Shown here one piece after another: positions 34,527 to 46,352 of a stretch of 64,000 nucleotides of DNA. Positions within the stretch are counted from its first letter, which is position 1. Every line of letters starts with the position of its first letter. This DNA is from Macquaria australasica (lineage: Eukaryota; Chordata; Actinopteri; Centrarchiformes; Percichthyidae). The translations under genes and the position numbers were made by a program. Under the pieces are notes generated by a model, which saw only the letters and a program-made list of their open reading frames with translations, was not told where the DNA came from and searched no databases. The stretch covers positions 124,001 to 188,000 of the forward strand of contig SEMN01000271.1 in the NCBI GenBank assembly GCA_005408345.1. The letters are read 5' to 3'.

Positions 34527-37500
34527 CTACGTGCTATTATATACACAGACACAGCCATGCAAACGTGCTGCTTCAGGCAGATCTCTGACTAAGTCCCATG
34601 TATCTGTGTGAGGGTCATATTTCTCCACGCTCTGCAGGTAGGTCCCTTTAGAGCAGGAATAGCCCCCAGTGACGTACACACAGCCCAGCATGGCCACCGC
34701 CCCGCACTCTATCCTCCTCTCCTTCATGCTGCCAAGCGGGATCCATTCTTCTGTGTATGGGTCGAAGCGTTCGGCGAGGGTGGTCTGGCCCCCTACCAGG
34801 TACAGGCTGCTGTTCAAAGACACCAGGCACATCCCGTACTCTGCAGGGAGCAATGACATGACAATAACTGGGTTTCAGTCCAAGCATTTTTATGTAAATA
34901 TGGATTTATTGAATTATAAAGGCTAAATTGGAAACAGCAAATTGCGGGGCCCTGTCTCTGATTTATTTAGTGCTTGTGAAGCAGTATCTTTTTATCCGTG
35001 AGAAGTTGGTTATTTTATGATTAGATTTGATATCAGAACTACCTGGATGAGGGCAAGTGGTTAGGATACTCCACTGGTCTATGTCCACCTTGTAAATCTG
35101 GATCTTGTTGTAGCTACAGCTGCCCTTGAAGCCATAATTACCACCAGCTACATAGATGTTGTTTCCCAACACAGTCGCAGAGGCATTCCCTACACCTGTA
35201 AAACAGACATGATCATGTCAGTTGACATTTTGGGAAATACATTTATTTGCTTTCTTCTTCTTCTTAGTTAGATACCACTCTCATATATGTCAGTTCAGTA
35301 TAAGGCTACAGTCAGCAGCCAGTTAGCTTAGCTTTGTGTAACAACTGGAAACAGATAGCCTGACTCCCTCCAAAGGTAGCAAAATCTGCCTACCAGTTCC
35401 TCTAAAGCTCACTAATTAACACGTTTGTTTAATTCATACCAAAACCAAAGTGTAAAAATGATAAGCTGTGGTTTGATTCCACTGATGTTAGCTTAGCTTG
35501 TTGTTAGAACAAATGCTATGCTGGCATTCATATGGAATATTTGGTACCCATCATTCACTGAAAGTCAAGTATACAAAGTCTTATCAATTATTGTGTGTAG
35601 TGGATTTGTCCTTAAACCTTTTAAACCAATTTGTACATAATTTTTTGTGAAATGTACCTACAGTCAAACAAGAGTTTCACTAGTTTCAACATTTTCATCA
35701 TCTTGGTTGTGGTATTTTTGACAAACTGCAAATGCGACATGTGACAGCTGAATATCAAATCTACATGAAACGATATAGAGATGTAAGGAACACACCTTGC
35801 ACCATATCAGCTACAGCCATCCACCTCCTCTTCAGTGGATCAAAAAGTTCAGTCTGTGGCGTTGCGGAGCCTCCTCTGTAGCCTCCCATAACATACACAC
35901 AGCCACAACAGGCAACAGAACAGTGGTAGTACCTGCAGGGGGGTTTATGAATATTATTATTAGATATTTTATTAACCAAATTTCAAACCAAGTTCAACAG
36001 TATTGCCAAAATAGAGATGAGCCGAAGCCTTTGAGTTCAGATAAAGTTCAATAATTTGATCAGTAATGCAGTGGTGGAGAGCAAGCACATTTACTCAGAG
36101 TATTTCCATTTTATGCTACTGTATACTTTTGCTCCATTACATTTAGACGGAAACAATACTTTTATACTTCTTTCAATTTATCTGACAGCTTCAATTACTA
36201 GTTACTTACCAGTTACAATAATATAATATGTAACATTTTGCTACAAATACGTATGTGAAATTTTTAATGCATTTACTTGTAAGTGGGCATTAGGACTGAA
36301 AACCTACAGTCCAGTCGTTGAGCCAGGTTCAACTTTTGTTTTGTTCTGTTTTGTTTGCAGGAGCTCTCTGCGTTGCCACACCCGATGCGTCGGCTGCATT
36401 TTTCACACAGCACAAATGTCAGTCTGCCTAAAGGAGTATTTAATCTGATGAATGCAAGTCCAATATTCACACTCATTTTAGCCCTGGTTTGGTCTCTCCA
36501 CCAACTCCTTTGATGCTGGGGAGATAGTATACAGTGGGTTTATCTGACCTTTTCACTGTAAACAGCAGCAGCTGGAAATGCCACTGATGAGAGTGCTGTG
36601 AATCAACCAAAACAGTTAAGTTGCGGGCTTCAAAACCAAAGCAATGAGACCAGTTTAGACCAAGGATTCGTGACAAGACGAGTTGAAGCTTCTGGCCTCC
36701 AACGTTCTGAAACCTGCCAGTTTACACCAATGCGACTAGACAAGAAGCTGTGTCGTTTCCATAGCAACGACGCTTTGTACTTCTGTTCTAACTGCCGGCT
36801 TTTCAGGCTTTTTTTGTAGCTGGATACAATTTGTAGTGTCTTAAAATATGAATGAGGATAGTGATAGTGAGTTACTTGCTACAGCTGCATTTCTAGTATT
36901 AATGAAACTGAAAACATAAAAAAACAAGAGGGTTGAGGTGACCAGCTGACTTCGCTACGAGCTGATTGGCTGTTGAAACAGGTGACATGTCTTACGTTCT
37001 AAAACCAGCCACTGGCGATTTGACAAGCTGTGTCGCAGGCGACGTCATCAGCCGGCTTGAGTCGAGCTGAGACGGGCCAGTTCACACCACTGCAACTTTT
37101 CCCTGCAATGTTCGAAAACGGGTTTGTCTGGTCGCAAATCTTTGGTCTGAACTGGCCTTTAAAAGACGTTGAAAAGCTCCGTAGATCTGAGGGGAATGGC
37201 AGTGTCAGAGCTATAATTCTCTGTGAGGACATCACTATGAGCAACCCCTTTCACATTACACAAAGTTATTTGATCCATTGTTATATAAAAATATTGGTTA
37301 TAGCAGCTTTAAGTACAGAACCCTAACACTTCTTCCACCACTGCAGTCATGCCAGGAAACTCAGAGCCTAACCCCATCCATTAAAAAAATGTAAATTCTA
37401 AAAACAAATAAACATTATAGCTTACAGTTACCTGGCAGTCAATATGGGCTGCCCTTCAGTCCAATAATCAGAATCGATGTTGTACTCCCAGACTGTATCC

Positions 37501-40500
37501 AACACCTCAGTTGTGTTGGTTCTGTACCCCCCGCTCACATAAATGGTACAGCCCAGTAAAGCCACGGCATAGCTCTCCTTGGAATGATCCGGCATGTCTT
37601 CACCCTGCACCCACTCCCCACTCGACAGGTCCCAGCGCTGAACCTCGGACAAAGGGTGCCAATGATAGCCCCCAGTTACTATCATCTTGGAGCTGGATCT
37701 CATCCTATTAAACCTCATGGAGGGCTGTTTGAACATGGGCGTTAAAGTGAACATAGAAAGGAGGCTGTCAAAGTCATTTAGCTCACAGTAACCACGCATT
37801 TTCAGCAAGGCATTGCTGAAGCTTGTTGGGTCCAGTGCCAGGGAGGAGAGATGTTTTGTTCGGATGAGAGGGTCATGACCCAGCCACCAGACTACTGCCT
37901 CTGCCACCACTTCCTGGTTCTCCTCCGCTAAGACAGTCCTCAGGCTGTCAGGATCCAGTTCTAGAAATTCCTCTTCTTTGATCACCTCCTGAAACCTGAA
38001 GCAAAGTGTTAAAGAGTTCCTGAAATTAAATTACTTAGGAATCTTCTACAGAGAATAGAGAGCACTTTAATAAGAACCAATATGTTTGTCTGCATTAATT
38101 TGTTCATGTGTAAAGCTTCTTTAAAGAGCAGTGAAAAAATACAGTGTACAGTGAAAAAATATTCAATGCCCTGAAAAGCAAAAACTACAAATCATAAAAG
38201 TATTGTTCTGCTTTCACTTTGTCTTAGTTCTAGAAATTACAGTTTCCACACTGCAGAAAATGTTTCACTCTACAGAGAGAGCTGATCTCTGACCTGCCTG
38301 CCAGTAGCCTGTGGGCTTCTTTCTCCAGGGTGAGGCATGCGTGGAGCCGGGAGAACGCCAGTATGCCGAGGCAGTTGTCCACGTCCAGCAGACGCACCAG
38401 GAAGGCCTCGCAGGCCCTCTTCACCGCTCCGAACTGCAGCAGGTCAGCGGCCTTCAGCAAGCTCTCCACGTTCAGCTGGCTTATGGTGAGTCTGGAGGAG
38501 TAGATGTAGTCTACCAAGGCTGACAAGACCTCCAATTCCACCAACGGCAGCCTGGGAGGAGAGGAGAGAAAGTGACTTCAGATGAGAGACCGGCAGGCGA
38601 TGTAGCAGCAAGTACAAAGTTACGGCGGTATATTAAAAGTTCTCTAAAAACATCATGTGTACTAAGTAAGTGTGAACTAAGTATGTCTGAAAACCCTGTG
38701 ATACACACATCATTGCCATATATCTATATCTATTTCCCCATTACACGCTGTTTGCTGTCTGACATGCCACGTCAACCAACATCTAACTTTCTTTAGACAA
38801 CTTTTGTTTATCAATGTATTGTTGTATGTCACATAACTGAAGGTAGCAGTCATGAAGTAAGGTATTAAACCAACTTTAATCACTAGTCATATAAGTGTTA
38901 GTCTTATAAACCAACAATTATTATAAAAGAATACCAAATCAAGGGTAAAGAAAGGTAAATAAAAGTAGCCTCTCGCATTGATCTTTTCATAGCCATAACT
39001 TCACTATGTTTTAGTTAAATGAAAATGCATTAAATTCCAAACAGCTTCTGCTCTGTGTCACGTCAGCAATACAGCAGGCATGAGTTTGACTCCTTAACAT
39101 CCCAAACAGTCATTTCTGCTGTAGCAGTATCAGATTTGCACCCATGTTTGTTGTTTTTCTCCAATGTGATGTTTATGTTAAAGTCTCCCTCCACTCAAAA
39201 AATAGATTTTCTTATTGTTCCTTCTCTTGGATGTTTGAGCCTCACTGTGCAGAATGATGTATGTGCGGTGTTTAACACTAGAAGGCTGTTTTCACATTCA
39301 ACTGCTGAAGGAGGAATGGTTCTCTGTGCTCACCTTAAATGTGACTTTAAGACATGTACAAACAAGCATGACTTTGTGACATCATCATGGTCCAGCATAG
39401 CCTGACATATCCAGACCGATTCGCAAATGCAAATTAGTCTGGAACCTCTCAGTTCATTTCCAAGGGGCGTTAACAACGGGCGCAGACCAAAATGCCTCTG
39501 GACGCAACTGGATAGACCTACAACCAATCATGGCAACCCTTTCTGGTTGAAAGTTTCACTTCTGACTACACCCAACATCACTGATAGGTGTGGTCGGAAG
39601 TGTGCTCTGTTGAACCTGTAAACACGCCCAACAGCGATGTCACAAGGTCCTGGAGTACACCTGTACGTCACTGCAGCAAGGTAACAAGTTAAACCACTGG
39701 AGGTCAGCAAAGACTAGATTAGTTAAGTTACTCTTAAGCCTCCTGTATGTATAGCACCCTCATTTTGGCTTTTGTAACCTATGCAAGTTGTAAGAACTAT
39801 TATTCCCCCAAGTGCTGCTGAAATCCATTATGTCATCCACGTTCTTCCCAATAATTTCATTGTGGGGGGCAATATAAAAGATAAAATGTACAATAGCGGT
39901 TACTTGCAGCCCTTTCTCTTCATGACCCAGCTCCCCCATTAACCATTACCATCTGGTCATGCAGAACACAAAACACTGGCTACACCATGTTGGTTTCAAA
40001 GGTTTTGTGATAATTTATTGATCCCTTAAAGACTCTTTTCTCCTCTGGTCAGAGGTCAGGGAGAGCTGACCTCTAAAGGCTACTACAGTTCAGCAGATGT
40101 TTCACAGTATCTGCAATGTGTCCTCAACTGGATAACTAAATGCCCATAAGTTGTTTAACATGCCGTAAGCCACAATATGAACCAGTATACTCCTGTCTAT
40201 GCTGTCATTATTTTGTCATGATTTCACATTTCTTATTCATACATTTAACATTGCCCTAAGTGCTTTTTAGTCAGTCATCCATACACATTTGCATACAAGA
40301 GTGTCTTCCTTCATTTAGTATTGCTTACACAATGAGACAAAGCATACACTTGACTGGTTCATGGGTTGATGCAGATGCACAAGGTGGGTCAATGTTGATT
40401 GCCTGCAGATGGCAGTCGAATATGAGTGCTTTAGTCTCTTTAATTGGCATAATCCATCCATGATGACCCCTTCCTCTCCCTTTCTCTTGCATATTCACAC

Positions 40501-41492
40501 ATACCTGACAAGGCCATTGGTCCTCTCTCTCATGTCAGCAGTGAACATTGCCCTGAAGTATGAGCTGCGTGCACAGAGGGCCACCTTGTGGCAGTGCAGG
40601 ACCTGGCCAGAGGAGCACTGCAGAGCAATGTCTGTGAACAGGCCTTCAGAGTAGAAGCCTCTTAGGGCATCCAGCACGTCCTCGGGGTGGCTCACATCGT
40701 GGAAATCATACTCATAGAGACCCTGGGGTCTTCTGGGTGACACGGTTGAAGTCTGTCTGTGGCGTTACAAAGTCTGACTCAGTGCCAAAGCAACAAAATT
40801 GAACAAATCGCTATATCACACAATAGTCTTAATAGGTTTGGATACTTATTGTCAGTTGGATTATTACAAATACTTTCTAAAATTACATTTGTTCTGCATG
40901 TAAATTTTAATGACACCATCTTTGGGTTTTTCTAAGTGTTTTGGAAAAAGTATAATGTATCAGAGAAGAGGGATGTAAATTATCATGGTGCCCTACGGCC
41001 TCTTACCCTACTCTTCAGTTTGGTGTGCAAATGAGACAGTTGCCTGCTGAAATCAAGGATTGCCCCTTTAAATATTTATCAACACGTCATGCATAATACA
41101 TGGTGTTATGGTGATATAATACATATGCATGTAGCATTTGTGGTGTTATATTATGGTGTTGAGTTTCGCTTATAGATCTGGTTTCCCTCAAACAGCTCTT
41201 GCTAATATTAGAACACACATGGCAAACACATTAGAAAGCCATTAATAATACTGTAGGTAAGCCCAGTGACAAATTACAATACTGCCTCTTGTATTATGAC
41301 TTCTAGCTTTGCAGCTCGTTGGCTTTGGATATTTCCCCTTGCTAATGGAATTTTAAGTATGTGGTAAATCACACTCTGAAAAATAAAGAAATAAGAAAAA
41401 AATATGAAGTTTGAATTTCCTAAACAAAACCATATTTTGAGCATGATACATCAATGTGAATGGACAATGGCCATAACATACCTGATCAACAT
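34527..41492 (-). CDS. KLHL23: Kelch-like protein 23 (BTB-BACK-Kelch)
   Basis: Coding exons, in order of translation: 41482-41492, 40505-40756, 38294-38551, 37432-37995, 35796-35932, 35043-35195, 34527-34840. Every junction is GT-AG with matching phase, and the sum is 562 codons plus TAG (human protein about 558). The order is a BTB domain ('DVLDALRGFYSEGLFTDIAL', 'HCHKVALCARSSYFRAMFTA'), then BACK ('FGAVKRACEAFLVRLLDVDN'). Six kelch repeats follow, with double-Gly motifs in 'VTGGYHWHPLSEVQRWD', 'VSGGYRTNTTEVLDTVW', 'VMGGYRGGSATPQTELFD', 'VAGGNYGFKGSCSYNK', 'LVGGQTTLAERFD' and 'VTGGYSCSKGTYLQSVEKYD'. These match remembered human KLHL23 almost word for word. The family generally acts as substrate adaptors for Cullin-3 ubiquitin ligases; the substrate is unknown. 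The 252-nt second exon has no usable ATG, so the start was placed in the 11-nt coding part of a preceding exon. Introns carry MITEs. Confidence 0.93.
35216..35485 (+). mobile_element. MITE family R3, copy 2 (in KLHL23 intron)
   Basis: Starts 'ttgacattttgggaaataca', then 'cagccagttagcttagct', 'cctctaaagctcactaatta' and 'aaccaaagtgtaaaaatgat'. It is partial at both ends and lies in the intron between coding exons 5 and 6 of KLHL23, opposite in strand to the gene. Confidence 0.7.
36065..36210. repeat. Dispersed 'tttactcagagtatttcc' repeat fragment
   Basis: 'agtggtggagagcaagcaca', 'tatttccattttatgctact' and 'gctccattacatttagac' form a string found again in diverged form at 41835-41990. It is within the long KLHL23 intron (35933-37431). 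Confidence 0.5.
36650..37155. mobile_element. Fold-back MITE in KLHL23 intron
   Basis: The left end 'ccagtttagaccaaggattc' plus 'gtgacaagac' and the complement of the right end (37122-37155, 'gtctggtcgcaaatctttgg' then 'tctgaactgg') form an inverted repeat of about 30 bp. Weaker inverted similarity continues inward ('cagtttacaccaatgcgac' against 'cagttcacaccactgcaac' read on opposite strands). About 505 bp long, non-coding; the frame at 37030-37326 starts inside it and is spurious. Confidence 0.65.
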
Positions 41493-41519
41493 GGTCCACA
41501 GGATTTGATGTCGGTTCCA
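41482..41519 (-). other. KLHL23: KLHL23 start-codon microexon
   Basis: A 38-nt stretch between an acceptor-like TTTAAATTCAG and a strong donor (ATCAG followed by GTATGT). It holds ATG TTG ATC AG, whose phase fits exactly onto the acceptor at 40757-40758 of the BTB exon to read 'MLIRQTSTVSPRRPQGLYEY'. In the BTB exon the frame is closed upstream by a TAA just before its acceptor, and no in-frame ATG precedes the conserved region. Earlier noncoding exon(s) would lie at higher coordinates. Confidence 0.6.
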
Positions 41520-41599
41520 CTGAATTTAAAAAGACTTTGCAAAGATAACAATTTAAATACTCTTGTCGCTAAAAAAAAACCAAAACAATTGTGACAGAT

Positions 41600-41780
41600 T
41601 CTAAGGCTTATTCTCACGTGACAAGGACTTTAATTTGGCGACGCCGCTCTGTCTTTATTTTATCAACACTGCACAGACGACAATCCGTGTGGACACTGTT
41701 AAGCAAGCCAGAATAACTTCTGGTCGTGACTTTCAAAATAAAACGCTTGTTTACACTTGCGCACATATTCCTCCTGGAGC
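41600..41780 (-). promoter_or_regulatory. Possible KLHL23 promoter region
   Basis: A slightly GC-richer island upstream of the start exon holds a TCACGTGAC E-box (41614-41622, the type bound by USF/TFE3-class factors) and a 'gcgacgccgctctg' block. No TATA box is evident. The assignment is positional only. Confidence 0.3.
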
Positions 41781-41834
41781 ATGAACTAGGCTTTGGTCAC
41801 CACTGCATGATAAACTGATAATCTAAACCAGTGG

Positions 41835-41990
41835 TGAAGAAACTAAGTGCATTTTTTAAGTAGCGTTCTGTAATTAACTACAATTTGTAGTCTACTTTAC
41901 TTAAGTATTTCTGTTTCCTGCCTCTTTATACTTTTATTTCACTCAAATATTCACCAGAGAAATATTGTTCTGTTTGCTAAACTACGAGCT
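41835..41990. repeat. Dispersed repeat, relative of 36065-36210
   Basis: 'ggtgaagaaactaagtgca', 'tactttacttaagtatttc', 'tgcctctttatacttttatt' and 'agagaaatattgttct' follow the same order as in a common teleost interspersed repeat. Confidence 0.5.
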
Positions 41991-42049
41991 GGCTCCCAGA
42001 CTCACTATAGACCCCTGTCTGATAGGACGAAATCATTGTCAATCTGGCA

Positions 42050-42631
42050 CATCTTTTCTTGATTAATCGGTTGACCGTTTTGTCTACAAAATTCAGTAAA
42101 TTATGGAAAATGCCCATCACAATTTAAAACTGACGTCTTCAAATGTCTGACTTTGCCTGACCAAACAGTGCAAAACCCAAACATATTCAGTTTACAGTCA
42201 TAGAAGACTGAGGAAACCATCAAATATATATTCACATTTGAGAAGCTGGAACCAGTGAAGTTTTTTTGTTTTTTATTTAAAAATAATGACTCAGAACGTT
42301 ATGACCTTATGAATAATGACTCACTACTCATTTCTGATTTTTTTTTTTTAAATCTTAAACAATTTCTTTTGACAGAGTATAGTACTATGTAAATGAGGTA
42401 AAGAGGTATGATACAGTGTATGAAAGCAGTGCAAATATTTGTGATTGTAATCCTGGTTTTTATTTTTGTCTGTTTGTAAATCTGTGGCAAACATGTACAG
42501 CTGTTTTTAATTTCAATGTTAGGTGGGTTACTTTTACAAGCCCCTGGGGTTTTTTTTCATCCCACCTGTGTATTTTCTTATTTTACTGTATATTTCTTTT
42601 CTTTTGTTTTATCTTATTATATGCACAAATA

Positions 42632-42669
<38 letters not shown>

Positions 42670-42735
42670 TTGCAAAATAATTGCTGATTAATTTTCTACT
42701 GATCAATTAATTGACTAATTGTTGCAGCTCTACAC
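42050..42735. repeat. Interrupted dispersed repeat with (GATA)n insertion
   Basis: Outer parts 42050-42300 ('aaatgcccatcacaattt', 'acgtcttcaaatgtctgac', 'cacatttgagaagctggaac') and 42668-42735 ('attgctgattaattttctac', 'ctaattgttgcagctct') are consecutive parts of a widespread fish repeat. About 365 bp between them is foreign and ends in AATAAAAGATAGATA and a (GATA)n run (42634-42669). The word 'aataatgactca' occurs near 42285 and 42313, around the left junction. Confidence 0.55.
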
Positions 42736-44087
42736 TCACTTATTTGGGAATATGCATGGTGTAAGCGTAATAATATCAACTGCTAAGATGAAGATATTTA
42801 CCAGTACACAGGACACATGAAAACATGGACACCTATGGTGAAGGAAAAGTTTCTACCCAATATTTAAAGACATCAACCGGGCCTCCAGTACACCCAGGAG
42901 GGTCATCCCAAGTAAAATCTTTTGTAAGCCTGACTGTTCTCGAACACTGAAAGCTACAGTGGACTACAGTAAACTACCGTACTCATAATTAATCTCAGTG
43001 GAAATCATACAGTAGGCTGTTGCACAAATATCTTGAAATGACAAAATTAGCAACATTTATTCCAATAAAACTGTGCTAAGGAACAGCTAAAAAAAATGTT
43101 CTGAAATAGCCTAACTGAGTTTGTATATTTGTGTGTTTCACGAAAGTGTAATGGAAAAGTTGGACTCAAGTTTTATTGTGTTTTTACTCCTTTGTTTGTT
43201 ACTGTTAAGTGAGACTAGTTGAGTAAGAATCTACCTTTAAATATCAAATGTAAGAGTATTAAAAACAACATCAGAATGCATGAAAAAGTGACAGAAACAA
43301 AATATTTTCCAAAGCAGTTATTCTGAGTTTTGACAGTGCTGACGCCCCCCGTTAACATTCCACGAGGGTCCGTTTACACTGTGAGATACTCCATGCTGTC
43401 TGCCTTTCAACAAACTTGAGAGAATGTGAAGAGAGGTGTGAATTGTTTGCACTCAGCTTGTGCTTTTTCCAGATACGTGGACCACTGCCCACAGCTCCTT
43501 AATAAAAACTTAACATTGTCTTGCGACTGCATTGCGTACTGGTCTATTGAGGCTACTACGGGTAGACAAACTGATCCTGCTCTGAGTAAACTAGTCCAAA
43601 CTTCCAAGACTTGTATCCCAGTTTGACAGCCTTGCTGTTGAGCCTGGCTGTTATTTATGCAACTAAGCATCCTCCGTTAATACAGCTAGCCTCATCTAAA
43701 GCTTCTTCCCACTGAAGAGTGAATTCAGGAAGTAAACAAAGCCTGCTGGGTCCTTGGACCATAATACCAGGTTAGATCTTAGGCAAGAGCTGTCTCTGTG
43801 AGTTGTTGGCCTGCATCCCTCTCCAAATCCTTCTTCAAATCCCTCTACGTTTGTGCCAACCTAGTGATGTTTTCTTTTTTTTCTATCAGTCTTGGGAAGG
43901 GATGTCTTTGCATCTTCACAGGATGTATCTGCCTATCTGAAAAGAGAGGATAACTCAGTTCTCCAGTTAACCACTTGCTGAAGTTTGGGAGGCAACAGCA
44001 CATAATAATTTGCATCAATAATGATGATGCATCAATAACCGTTACAAAGTTTCATATTTTTTATCTCTCATCAGCTCCAGAGGATGA
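42736..44087. other. Non-coding intergenic stretch
   Basis: Between PHOSPHO2 and KLHL23. No exon or element recognised. The opposing frames near 43407-43670 are chance. Confidence 0.5.
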
Positions 44088-44530
44088 AGCCTACTGACTT
44101 TACTTTATTACTGACTATGCTTTGAAATACCTTAATACCTACAAGATGGATTGGAACAAAAGTGTTCATGGTTCCCAGATGATGTACCCTCATGATTTAG
44201 TTGATCCCCAGACTTTTGTGGTTTTGAGTGAAATGTCTCAACAGCTGTTGGATTGCCATGAAATTTGGTTCAGACATTCTGGTCCCCCTCAGGATGAACT
44301 GTAATCATTTTGGTGACCCTTCATCTGGTCAAAATTTGAATGTGTCATATACTTTGGTTTGTAACTAAATACCTGCAGAGCTAATGAGATTCCCATCAGC
44401 CTCAGCTGTACTTTGTGTTTAGTGCTAATATAGCAAATATGAGCGTGCCAACATGCTAAACTAAGATGGTGAAAACGGTAAACAATAAGACATTAGCATT
44501 TTGCTTAAAGTGCAGCCTCACAAAATTATA
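44088..44530 (-). repeat. Dispersed repeat R1, copy 5
   Basis: 'ggatgaagcctactgacttt', 'ggttttgagtgaaatgtctc', 'tggtccccctcaggatgaac' and 'cagcctcagctgtactttgt' follow in order, in the orientation of copy 2. Confidence 0.75.
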
Positions 44531-46189
44531 TTCCACCATCTTTAAAATTTGAAAAATAGAAATACATCTTTTAACTCTCATTTTTTCACCTCACATTTTC
44601 TTTTTTTCTTGGTCCTAGCACATATTTAATCATTTATCTGTGTCCCATTTTCCTGTAACATCCTTAATATTTTTCATGCTTTCTTTTATCACATTTTCCA
44701 TTATCACCCATTTTTCACACATCTCCACTGTCCTCACTTTTCTCCTTTTTCCTCTTTCAGTTGGCAAATTTTGTCCATTACAGTCATCATCTGGTAGCGA
44801 GAGTTGAGAGACAGAATGACTGGATACTTAAGTTTTCTCAGCAGGTTAAACCTCCACTATTCTCCATGATTAAAAAAGGCCAATATACCTGTATATTGTC
44901 TCCAAAATGCTGTCCAAAAGTGATGACACAACTTATTTCAGCCGTTTATGGAAGTGTCCCTTTTAGACATCTAATGGACTGCATTAGATGTTTCTAGTAT
45001 TTTGTCCACTCCATTTATACATACAAAGCAAAAACAGAGTGAGACTGTTGTTTGAATGTATTGCAGTGTACAGGTGTCTTTTCTCGCCACTCAGTGAACA
45101 GTACAGAAAGAAAAAATGGATACAAGAGGTTTCTGGTTTTAATTGTATCATTAGAATTACAAGATTAAGAACAAACAAATAATATTCATTCTCATGACAT
45201 GACAATCTCTTAATGCATATGGTTCCATAAACATGACGTTAGAAACTCAATACTCAACTGGTAATATCAACAGGCTATAAAAAAAACTGGATAAATTCCA
45301 AGGATTAACCCCAATAGTTATCTGGATAATATTACCAAATAAAACCTGGAGCCTTCTCAAACATGTGAAACGTGGATGGATTTTACATCCAAACAGTGCT
45401 TCTGGATTTTACTCAGGAAAGTTATCCACATAACTCAGTAAACCTGGGGCTATTGTAGAAAAAAAACAAAAACAGAGCTGGACTTTTTGTTCATTTAGCT
45501 TTAACAAACAGTTGAGGTTGATGCCGCTCAAAAGAGGCAACTCAGAGTTAACATGATCAGGTTAATTCAAACCTGGTTCAAGCAATCAAGATAACTTCAC
45601 ATGTATGACTACAAACCACAGATATACCTAATATTAGATATATTGTATAAAGAACAAAAATATAATAGGCCAATAAAGCATTGGGTAAATCCTAATTAGC
45701 TCTGTTACGTGTGTGTTCTCCTACTGTATGATCTTAAAATCAAGCAATGGATACACATTATTTTACCTATTAGAAGTGATGTTATACTTTCTGTTGTGAG
45801 GTTAGGTAACATTAAACAACTTTGACATATTATGAACAATTCATTTAGCAAGATAATTTGCATTTTCTAGAAACTAGAACAACGTTTTAACGGTGGAAAT
45901 ACTGCTAGTTTCTTTAATCTTATTTAGCCTATAGAGGTAAGTTAATGTAGAGGTGTTACATTAAAAATGGTGGCTACAGACCTGATCTAAAATTATATAT
46001 TTTTTAGCTTTACCTTTTTCACTAAAGATATTGGTTCTGACATGGTGTTGTGCATGCTGACTCACTGTCATGGCTTACTGGGACACTGGAACGCATTATA
46101 TCTCATGTGTTTCGATTAAACAAACAAGAAAAAGAAGGCATAATATGTTATTTTGCTTATACGTGCTGGTAGGTAGATTTTTTTTTTTT
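44531..46189. other. Non-coding intergenic stretch
   Basis: A strong pyrimidine-rich acceptor-like sequence (CTCCTTTTTCCTCTTTCAG) ends at 44760 and is followed by an open plus-strand frame (44761-44997), but no protein character or partner exon is visible. Confidence 0.45.
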
Positions 46190-46352
46190 TACCTTTGAGC
46201 AGAACAAGGCTAGCTGTTTCCCCCTGCTTCCAGTGTTAATGCCAAGCTAAGCTAACTGGCTGTAGCTTTATATTTAGTGTACAGACAATGGAGAGCGGTA
46301 TCAGTCTTTGCTGATAGACGTATTTCCAAAAATGTAAAACTATCCTTTTAAT
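46190..46352 (-). mobile_element. MITE family R3, copy 3 (partial)
   Basis: 'aacaaggctagctgtttccc', 'gctaagctaactggctgtag' and the terminal 'aatgtaaaactatcctttta' match the complement of copy 1. It abuts the left end of the R2 element at 46353. Confidence 0.7.

Noticed and set aside
34608..34926. Plus-strand and alternate minus-strand frames across KLHL23 exon 7
   Set aside because: Shadows of the conserved kelch-repeat exon.
44761..44997. Possible exon after a very strong pyrimidine tract and CAG
   Set aside because: The encoded peptide has no recognisable character and there is no partner exon; acceptor-like tracts are frequent in T-rich DNA.
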